From TMED14 sp038145075 (GTDB taxonomy: Bacteria > Bacteroidota > Bacteroidia > Flavobacteriales > Schleiferiaceae), in assembly GCA_038145075.1 (NCBI GenBank), contig JAYQOY010000029.1:1-19796 (forward strand): a stretch of 19,796 bases of DNA, given 5' to 3'. The notes beneath the pieces were generated by a model that ran no database searches, was not told the DNA's origin, and saw nothing but the letters and a program-made list of their open reading frames with translations. Below are positions 1-5,577 of the stretch, piece after piece. How positions within the stretch are numbered: position 1 is the first letter of the stretch; the number at the start of each line of letters is the position of its first letter. A program made the position numbers and the translations under genes.

Positions 1-40
1 CCCTCTAGCCCTCTAGCCCTCTAGCCCTCTAGCCCTCTAG
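1..40. repeat. Tandem repeat, five perfect copies of CCCTCTAG
   Basis: Five uninterrupted perfect copies of an 8-bp unit (CCCTCTAG, or CTAGAGGG on the other strand) fill the first 40 bases. The array starts at the window edge, so its true copy number is unknown. The unit length is not a multiple of three and one strand gives TAG stops, so it is unlikely to be coding. It lies just beyond the hairpin that follows the GAPDH gene. Confidence 0.95.
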
Positions 41-42
41 CT

Positions 43-85
43 GAGCAAGCGCAGCACCCGGTGCAACGGGCGCTGCGCGCAGCTC
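43..85 (-). terminator. Strong hairpin at the 3' end of the GAPDH gene, possible terminator without U-tract
   Basis: On the plus strand the arms are GAGC (43-46), GCGCAGC (49-55) and CCCG (57-60). They pair with CGGG (67-70), GCTGCGC (72-78) and GCTC (82-85) around a 6-base loop. This gives about 15 base pairs broken by small internal loops. In the minus-strand transcript it starts right at the GAPDH stop codon (86-84). No U-tract follows; the 8-bp repeat array does. It may act as a terminator or a 3'-end stabiliser, and the sequence does not decide which. Confidence 0.5.
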
Positions 86-1535
86 AATAGTAGGATTTCC
101 GTCGAACGCCCGCCATGTGTTTGGCGAGGCGCATGACTTGACGGGTGTAGCCGTACTCGTTGTCGTACCAGACGTAGAGCACAACGTTTTTCCCGTCGCT
201 GTGGACGATGGTGGCCTCGCTGTCAAAGATGGAGCAGCAGGAATCGCCAACGATGTCACTGGAGACCAGCTCGGGGCTGACCGAGTACTTGATTTGCTCC
301 ACCAGGGGACCGCTGAAAGCAGCTGCTTTAATGGCGGCATTCAATCTGTCGCGGTCAGTGGCTTTTTCCAAGTTGAGTTTTAAAATGGCCAGTGAGCCGT
401 TGGGGACGGGAACGCGGATGGCGTTGCTGGTGAGTTTGCTCCCCAGGCCGGGGATGGCTTTGTCGACGGCTTGGCCGGCACCCGTTTCGGTGATGACCAT
501 GTTTACGGCTGCGGCGCGCCCGCGGCGGTATTTCTTGTGCATGTTGTCGACCAAATTTTGGTCGTTCGTGTAGGCGTGAATGGTTTCAATATGCCCTTGC
601 ACGATGCCAAATTTGTCTTGAATGACTTTCAATACGGGCGTGATGGCATTCGTGGTGCAGGATGCGGCAGATTGAATGGCGTCGTTTTGGTGCTCGCCCA
701 TGTGGTTAACGCCGAAGACGATATTCGGAACGCCTTTGCCCGGTGCGGTGAGCAAAACTTTCGCAATGCCTTTGGAGGCCAAATGCCGGCTCAAGGCTTC
801 TTTGTCCCGGAAGGCGCCGGTGTTGTCGACCACGAGTGCATTCTGAATGCCCAAAGCTTCGTAGTCAATGTCTTCAGGGGCATCCGCGGAAACGATGGCT
901 ACGGGGCGGCCGTTAATAATCAACTGCTGACGCTCGTGGTCCGCTTCAACGGTCCCTGGGAAAGAGCCGTGAATGGAATCGACGCGTAGGAGGGAGGCGC
1001 GCTTCTCCAAGGACATGGGGTCGCTGCCTCGGGCAACGATGGCGCGGAGGCGAAGCTGGGTGCCGCGGCCTTCTTGGGCGATGAGCTCGCGGGCGACGAG
1101 GCGGCCAATTCGGCCAAAGCCATAGAGAACGACATCAACGGGATCCGTGTTGGGGTTGTCGCCGTTGCAGTAGCCGCGTAGTTTGGCATCAATGAAGGCT
1201 TTGCGGTTTAAGTAGACCCCCGCCTCACGCTTCCATTCCGTAGCCAAGCGGCCAATGTCGACGCTGGCATTTTGGACTTTGCTTGCCGTGAGCGCTTCCG
1301 CTATGGCCAAGGTGTCGTTGATGCTCAGGGATTCCCCGGCCATCACGGAGGCGTGGACGTGGGCTTGAAGCATTTCGGAAGGACGCTGGTCGACCAAAGG
1401 TTGGCGGTAGAGGACAGCACGGACGTTGCGGTCAAAAAAAAGGTCGCCGACCAACTTAATCAAAGCGGTGGCGGCCTTTTCGTTTTTGACGCGCTCGGAC
1501 ACCGAGAGGGTGTACGTTTCGAGCGTTGAATTCAT
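84..1535 (-). CDS. gap: Glyceraldehyde-3-phosphate dehydrogenase, long form
   Basis: Phosphorylating GAPDH converts glyceraldehyde 3-phosphate, phosphate and NAD(P)+ to 1,3-bisphosphoglycerate in cytoplasmic glycolysis or gluconeogenesis. The Rossmann glycine motif GFGRIGR is at residues 139-145. The catalytic cysteine is C293 in SAASCTTNA, and the partner histidine is H320 in ETIHAYTNDQ. At 483 residues it is about 150 longer than classical GAPDH. The extra part is an N-terminal alpha-helical-looking extension of about 130 residues, as in long GAPDHs of Bacteroidota. I chose the ATG at 1535; a TTG directly before it would add one residue. The acidic residue that usually binds the NAD ribose after the second beta strand is not evident (the segment reads AIVARGSDP), so NADP use is possible. 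A Bacteroidota-type promoter lies just upstream, and the gene appears monocistronic. Confidence 0.95.
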   Translation of the reverse strand: MNSTLETYTLSVSERVKNEKAATALIKLVGDLFFDRNVRAVLYRQPLVDQRPSEMLQAHVHASVMAGESLSINDTLAIAEALTASKVQNASVDIGRLATEWKREAGVYLNRKAFIDAKLRGYCNGDNPNTDPVDVVLYGFGRIGRLVARELIAQEGRGTQLRLRAIVARGSDPMSLEKRASLLRVDSIHGSFPGTVEADHERQQLIINGRPVAIVSADAPEDIDYEALGIQNALVVDNTGAFRDKEALSRHLASKGIAKVLLTAPGKGVPNIVFGVNHMGEHQNDAIQSAASCTTNAITPVLKVIQDKFGIVQGHIETIHAYTNDQNLVDNMHKKYRRGRAAAVNMVITETGAGQAVDKAIPGLGSKLTSNAIRVPVPNGSLAILKLNLEKATDRDRLNAAIKAAAFSGPLVEQIKYSVSPELVSSDIVGDSCCSIFDSEATIVHSDGKNVVLYVWYDNEYGYTRQVMRLAKHMAGVRRKSYY

Positions 1536-1562
1536 CAAGGGTGTGATTGAAAGGTTGTGCTA

Positions 1563-1593
1563 CAAAGGTATTGGGCGCTCGATGAGGAGCCAA
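1563..1593 (-). promoter_or_regulatory. Bacteroidota-type promoter of gap
   Basis: On the minus strand, TTG (1593-1591), a 20-base spacer and TACCTTTG (1570-1563) match the Bacteroidota consensus TTTG-N19-TAnnTTTG. The predicted transcript start lies a few bases further on, giving a leader of about 20 bases before the ATG at 1535. Confidence 0.75.
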
Positions 1594-1600
1594 CCAAATC

Positions 1601-1623
1601 CTTAAAGAATTTTACGCTTTAAG
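1601..1623. repeat. Inverted repeat CTTAAAG-N9-CTTTAAG upstream of gap promoter
   Basis: Two perfect 7-base arms (1601-1607 and 1617-1623) are separated by 9 bases. The repeat starts 8 bases upstream of the -33 element of the gap promoter, where an operator could sit. No regulator is encoded nearby, so its function is unknown. Confidence 0.6.
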
Positions 1624-1625
1624 TT

Positions 1626-1646
1626 CCTAAAATATAGTCTTTTAGG
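1626..1646. repeat. Inverted repeat CCTAAAA-N7-TTTTAGG upstream of gap promoter
   Basis: Two perfect 7-base arms (1626-1632 and 1640-1646) are separated by 7 bases, and only two bases separate this from the previous inverted repeat. Being A/T-rich with no adjacent U-tract that fits, it is a better operator or cruciform candidate than a terminator. The rest of the 1536-1749 gap shows nothing else recognisable apart from the promoter and the htrA terminator. Confidence 0.55.
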
Positions 1647-1693
1647 TCATATTGCACTGTGTGATTTTGACACTTACTACCGTGTAAAAACGC

Positions 1694-1729
1694 AAAAAAA
1701 AAAGCCCGCCCCGGGAAGCGGGGCGGGCT
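1694..1729 (-). terminator. Rho-independent terminator of htrA
   Basis: A 9-bp GC stem, GCCCGCCCC (1704-1712) with GGGGCGGGC (1720-1728), is extended by one A-T pair and has a 7-base loop. On the minus strand it is followed by ten T residues (1703-1694). It lies about 20 bases past the htrA stop codon and faces that gene. Confidence 0.93.
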
Positions 1730-1749
1730 GGGGAATCGAATTCAACCAA

Positions 1750-3216
1750 TTAGAGTCCGAAGGCGAAATAGTCAGGTCGGCCGTCGGGTCGGTAGCCCTG
1801 TAAGAGGACGCCGTCTCCGGGATTGAGTTGGCCGAGGATTTTGCGCACATCGTCCTGGGAGCTGACGGGGCTGTTGTTCAATTTGATAAGGATGAAACCA
1901 TTGGGGACACCCGCTTCTTTCAATTTGCCATTGCCAACATCCGTGATTTTGACACCGCTGCGAAGTCCGTAACGGCCCCGGTCTTCTGGGCTCAAGGCTT
2001 CAAAGGTGGCGCCCAGCGTTTGCATTTCCTCCAAGTCTTCCTTTTTGACGACATCGGTGTTGCCCTCGCGGTTTCGGAGCGTCACGTTAAACGTCTTGGT
2101 TTTTCCATCGCGCAAGATGGTCACGTCGAGCTTGTCGCCAGGGCGGCGGCTGCCGATGACTTCCAACAATTCGCTGCTGCGCTTGATGGTTTTGCCCCCT
2201 GCGCCCACAATGACGTCGCCTTTTTCCATGCCCGCTTTTTTGGCTGCTCCGTTGTCTACCACTTCCGAGAGGTAGACGCCCTGGGTGGCATCCAGCTTCA
2301 TTTCCTTGGCGAGTTCGGGGGTGACATCGGCGATGCTCACGCCGAGGTAGGCGCGTTGGACGACGCCATAGCGTAGCATGTCATCCACCACTTTGCGCGC
2401 AATGTTGGCGGGCACGGCAAAGGAATAGCCTTCATAGGATCCAGAGCGCGTAGAAATGGCGGTATTGATGCCGATGAGTTCGCCACTCGTGTTGATGAGG
2501 GCGCCGCCGCTGTTGCCTGGGTTGACAGCGGCATCCGTTTGGATAAAGGCCTCAATGGCGGATTGGTTGTCAATAATGTTGATGCTGCGGCCTTTGGCGG
2601 AAATGATGCCGGCAGTCACCGTAGAGGTGAGGTTAAAGGGGTTGCCCACGGCCAGGACCCATTCGCCCAGTTTGACGTCGTCGCTGTTGCCAAAAGGGAG
2701 GGCAGGCAATTTCTTCGCGTCGATCTTCAAGACTGCCAAATCCGTGGTGGGGTCGGTCCCAATGACTTCCGCGGTGAATTCGCGGCCGTCGTTGAGGGAC
2801 ACCTTGACTTCTTTGGCTTTGTCTACCACGTGGTTGTTGGTGACGATGTAGCCATCTTCTGAAATAATGACACCCGAACCCGAACCTTGGACGATGCGGG
2901 GCGTCATTTCGGGCATTTGGCGCTCGCCAAACCCAAAGAAAAAGTCATGGAAAGGATTGAAGGGGCTCATCGTGTAGCCTTGTTCAACGGAGGTTTTGAC
3001 GTGGACGACCGAATGCACGGCAGATTCGGCAGCTGCCGAAAAGTCGGTAGAAGTGCTTATGCCGGCTAGGGATTCCGTTCGCGTTTTGACGACGGGAGTG
3101 TGTTCGGTCCAAGTTTGCGATTCACGTTCGGCCTGGAAAGCCATAGCGCCTAAAAATCCGCCGCCCACACTGCCTGCGGTCACGGCGATCACGATGAAAA
3201 GGTTTTTGCGGTTCAT
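1750..3216 (-). CDS. htrA: Periplasmic serine protease, Do/DegQ/HtrA family
   Basis: This is an envelope-located trypsin-like protease and chaperone that degrades misfolded periplasmic proteins. An N-terminal hydrophobic segment (about residues 5-27) acts as a signal or membrane anchor. The catalytic triad is visible as H129 (TNNHVVD), D159 (TTDLAVL) and S236 (NPGNSGGAL). Two PDZ domains follow, about residues 280-385 and 395-488; the first has the expected YLGV-type opening. The 488-residue length is normal for the family. I chose the ATG at 3216; an upstream in-frame start at 3243 would add nine residues and push into the divergent promoter space. The gene is divergent from dapF with 62 bases between starts and is closed by a clear terminator, so it is probably transcribed alone. 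A weak TA-N3-TTTG match at 3256-3248 is the only promoter hint. Confidence 0.95.
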   Translation of the reverse strand: MNRKNLFIVIAVTAGSVGGGFLGAMAFQAERESQTWTEHTPVVKTRTESLAGISTSTDFSAAAESAVHSVVHVKTSVEQGYTMSPFNPFHDFFFGFGERQMPEMTPRIVQGSGSGVIISEDGYIVTNNHVVDKAKEVKVSLNDGREFTAEVIGTDPTTDLAVLKIDAKKLPALPFGNSDDVKLGEWVLAVGNPFNLTSTVTAGIISAKGRSINIIDNQSAIEAFIQTDAAVNPGNSGGALINTSGELIGINTAISTRSGSYEGYSFAVPANIARKVVDDMLRYGVVQRAYLGVSIADVTPELAKEMKLDATQGVYLSEVVDNGAAKKAGMEKGDVIVGAGGKTIKRSSELLEVIGSRRPGDKLDVTILRDGKTKTFNVTLRNREGNTDVVKKEDLEEMQTLGATFEALSPEDRGRYGLRSGVKITDVGNGKLKEAGVPNGFILIKLNNSPVSSQDDVRKILGQLNPGDGVLLQGYRPDGRPDYFAFGL

Positions 3217-3266
3217 AGTTCTTGGATTTATTCGGAAAGACAAATTTCAAAAACTATTCCACTTCC

Positions 3267-3274
3267 TACTTTTA
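3267..3274 (+). promoter_or_regulatory. Possible -7 element of the dapF operon
   Basis: TACTTTTA differs from TAnnTTTG only in the last base. TTTC (3245-3248) lies 18 bases upstream and could serve as the -33 element. The ATG at 3279 follows after four bases, which would imply a leaderless or nearly leaderless mRNA. The same TACTTTTACAG string stands before recR. Confidence 0.4.
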
Positions 3275-3278
3275 CAGC

Positions 3279-4055
3279 ATGGCCAAGCGATTTTCAAAAT
3301 ACCACGGAACCGGAAACGATTTTATCCTGCTGATGGGAACGGGGGAGCACGAAATCTTGGATTCCGGGCTGGTGCAGCATGCGTGCACGCGTCACACCGG
3401 CATTGGAGCGGACGGCCTCATGGTCCTATGGCCCAGCGAGCAGAGTGATTTTCGACTCGATTACTACAATGCCGACGGACAACTTGGCAGTTTGTGTGGC
3501 AATGGTTCGCGTTGTGCGGTGCATTTTGCCCGCGCCCATGCGCTTTTTGAGGGGACGACCTGTCGCTTTGAGGCAGCTGATGGACATCATGAAGCCCACA
3601 TTGACGCAAATGGCTGGGTGACGGTACACTTTGCGGACGCCCCCTTGGCCGTGGCACAGCACAGTGGCTGGTTTGTGAATACCGGATCGCCACACCACCT
3701 CCTGGAAGTGGACGATGTCGAGGCCGTGCCCGTTCAGGTGGACGGTTCTGCGTTGCGCTACGGGGTCTATGCGGCCCAAAACGGCAGTAACATCAATTGG
3801 CTGTCGCAGAAGGACAACGCCTGGTCCATTCGGACCTACGAGCGCGGCGTAGAAGCGGAGACCTTGAGTTGCGGAACCGGTGCGGTTGCGGCAGCGCTCT
3901 ACCTGCATCAAACGCATGGCTTGCCCTCGCCTGTGCGCCTGCAAGCGCGCGGCGGCATTTTAGAAGTTGGATTTTCCGCCCAGGAGGGTGGATATACGGG
4001 TATCACTTTAAACGGGCCAGCCACCCATGTCTACGACGGCATTTGGCCATGGTGA
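3279..4055 (+). CDS. dapF: Diaminopimelate epimerase
   Basis: DapF interconverts LL- and meso-diaminopimelate, the last step before meso-DAP enters lysine or peptidoglycan synthesis in the cytoplasm. The two catalytic cysteines are C79 in GNGSRC and C198 in ETLSCGTGA. The N-terminal HGTGNDF and the TGIGADG substrate motifs are also present. The usual GNPH motif reads GSPH, which I recall as common in Bacteroidota DapF. At 258 residues it is slightly shorter than the classical 274, with the loss lying between the two cysteines. I chose the ATG at 3279 because the conserved KYHGTGNDF opening begins a few residues later; a start at 3222 would add 19 residues without family support. Its end overlaps the next start by 7 bases, and it leads a three-gene operon with a GNAT gene and mltG. 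Confidence 0.95.
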   Translation: MAKRFSKYHGTGNDFILLMGTGEHEILDSGLVQHACTRHTGIGADGLMVLWPSEQSDFRLDYYNADGQLGSLCGNGSRCAVHFARAHALFEGTTCRFEAADGHHEAHIDANGWVTVHFADAPLAVAQHSGWFVNTGSPHHLLEVDDVEAVPVQVDGSALRYGVYAAQNGSNINWLSQKDNAWSIRTYERGVEAETLSCGTGAVAAALYLHQTHGLPSPVRLQARGGILEVGFSAQEGGYTGITLNGPATHVYDGIWPW

Positions 4056-4558
4056 GCTACAGACTGCGGGCGCTAGAGCCCGGCGATTTGGATGCCTTGC
4101 TGCGCTGGGAGAACGATCCTGCACATTGGGTGGTTGGGCAGCGCACCTCCCCCTATTCACGGGACAGTTTGCAGCGCTACATCGCTGCGGCCTCTGCGGA
4201 TTTTTGGGAGGTAGGCCAAATTCGCTTTGTCCTATGCACAGATGCGTCCGACGAGGCCTTGGGTCTGGTAGATGTCTTTCATGCTAAACGTTTGCACCGT
4301 CGTGCCGAGGTCGGCCTGCTGATCGATCCCGCGCACCGCGGTCATGGATTGGCAGTCGTGGCCCTGAATCTCTTACAAGATTGGGCCGTTCAACACGCCA
4401 TGCTCGGCCAGCTGCATGCGGAAATTTACAGCGACCACCTCGCTGCTCAAAAAGTTTTTGAACGCGCGGGTTTTGCGCAAATTGGCAGCTGGAAAAATTG
4501 GGTGCAGACTTCGGAAGGTCCCAAGGATGTCACCCTTTGGCAATGGCTGAGCGCATGA
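4049..4558 (+). CDS. GNAT family N-acetyltransferase
   Basis: A 169-residue single-domain acetyltransferase that transfers an acetyl group from acetyl-CoA to an unknown acceptor. The acetyl-CoA pyrophosphate-binding loop appears as AHRGHGLA within LLIDPAHRGHG, followed by a long helix. The C-terminal motif with ERAGF (residues about 144-148) resembles the RimJ/RimL/SpeG-type branch of GNAT. The acceptor could be a protein N-terminus, a polyamine or another small amine; the sequence does not say. Its ATG at 4049 overlaps the dapF stop by 7 bases, and its own stop overlaps the mltG start (ATGA), so the three genes are almost certainly co-transcribed and probably translationally coupled. Placement between two peptidoglycan genes is suggestive but does not prove a cell wall role. 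Confidence 0.88.
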   Translation: MVSYRLRALEPGDLDALLRWENDPAHWVVGQRTSPYSRDSLQRYIAAASADFWEVGQIRFVLCTDASDEALGLVDVFHAKRLHRRAEVGLLIDPAHRGHGLAVVALNLLQDWAVQHAMLGQLHAEIYSDHLAAQKVFERAGFAQIGSWKNWVQTSEGPKDVTLWQWLSA

Positions 4559-5577
4559 GACGATCCCGAAAGAAAGTCCGATTTATCCGCTGGACCCTGG
4601 GAGCAGCAGGCCTCTTTGTGCTCGGAATTCTCGTGTATAGCCAAACCATCAATGCCCGCGTTTACCAGGGGGAAGACGGCTATTCATTGTATGTCAGGGA
4701 TACAGGGAGCACGGTGGAGGAGGTATTCCAGCCCTTAATGGACGAGGCCAAAGTGCCGCATCCTCGTTGGTTCAAACTTCTTCTTGCCTTGAAAGGGAAT
4801 CCCAAGGCGCGCCGGGGTCACTACATGCTTCATGGGGAACTGGGCATGCTGCAAGCGATCCGAATGCTCGAATACGGCTTTGAGGACCCCATTTGGCTTC
4901 GAATGGGCGGATACCAGACCCGTGCGCAAATCGCTGAACTATGGTCGGATGTCTTCGGCTACCCGTTGGACAGTGCAACCAAGGCCCTGGAAAAAGACCT
5001 TGGATTTGAACATATCGTGCCCAATTCCTACTGGGTCTACTGGTCCTACGGTCCATCCGCCTTGGTGGAGCGCATGCGGCGTGAATACCACGTTTTTTGG
5101 ACGGAATCCAGACAATGGAAGGCTGTTCAGCTCAACCTAAGCCCAGAGGAAGTTGTCGTCTTGGCGAGCATCGTTCAAGCAGAAACGAAACAGCCGGACG
5201 AACTTGGTCGCGTGGCGGGATTGTACTTGACTCGACTTAAGATGGGCAAGCGTTTAGAAGCGGACCCCACCGCTGTATTCGCCTACAAGCAGCTCTATCC
5301 CAATGCGGGTGTCATTCGGCGCGTTACGACGAAAATCACCAGTGTAGACCACCCCTACAACACCTACCGCCGTTCCGGCTTGCCTCCTGGGGCCCTGGCC
5401 ACGGTGGAGCAGGCCGTGTTAGATGCCGTTCTAGACGCCAAGCCCAGTGGCGAAGTGTATATGTGCGCAGATCCCAAAAGACCGGGCTACCACGTCTTCG
5501 CGCGGAGTTACGCCGAACACCTGCGGAATTCGGCGCGCTACCACGAGAGTCTTAATCGACGTGGGATTCGACGCTGA
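4555..5577 (+). CDS. mltG: Endolytic murein transglycosylase
   Basis: MltG (YceG family) cuts nascent glycan strands near the inner membrane and is thought to set strand length. A single N-terminal membrane segment (about residues 10-32, preceded by several Arg/Lys) anchors it with the catalytic domain outside. The YceG catalytic signature is ASIVQAETKQPDE, with the expected catalytic glutamate at residue 210. The following LEADPTAVFAY and NTYRRSGLPPG motifs are family hallmarks. The length of 340 residues is typical. I chose the ATG at 4555, which overlaps the GNAT stop as ATGA; an in-frame ATG at 4543 is also possible. The gene ends the dapF operon. Its last 26 bases overlap the clpB 3' end on the other strand, and no terminator is visible. 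Confidence 0.95.
   Translation: MRRSRKKVRFIRWTLGAAGLFVLGILVYSQTINARVYQGEDGYSLYVRDTGSTVEEVFQPLMDEAKVPHPRWFKLLLALKGNPKARRGHYMLHGELGMLQAIRMLEYGFEDPIWLRMGGYQTRAQIAELWSDVFGYPLDSATKALEKDLGFEHIVPNSYWVYWSYGPSALVERMRREYHVFWTESRQWKAVQLNLSPEEVVVLASIVQAETKQPDELGRVAGLYLTRLKMGKRLEADPTAVFAYKQLYPNAGVIRRVTTKITSVDHPYNTYRRSGLPPGALATVEQAVLDAVLDAKPSGEVYMCADPKRPGYHVFARSYAEHLRNSARYHESLNRRGIRR

Noticed and set aside
1..40. Possible CRISPR array or origin iterons at the left edge
   Set aside because: The 8-bp units are contiguous with no spacers and have no adjacent cas or rep gene; a simple tandem repeat is the fitting description.
471..989. Open frame of 172 codons on the plus strand inside gap
   Set aside because: It lies antisense to a well-conserved GAPDH and its translation shows no family motif; it is a codon-bias shadow.
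1641..1700. Search for a small gene or RNA in the rest of the gap between gap and htrA
   Set aside because: No open frame with a start context, tRNA-like fold or conserved RNA motif was seen; only the A-tract of the htrA terminator is recognisable.
3222..3278. Upstream in-frame start for dapF giving 19 extra residues
   Set aside because: The extra residues do not resemble the DapF N-terminus and would span the divergent promoter region.
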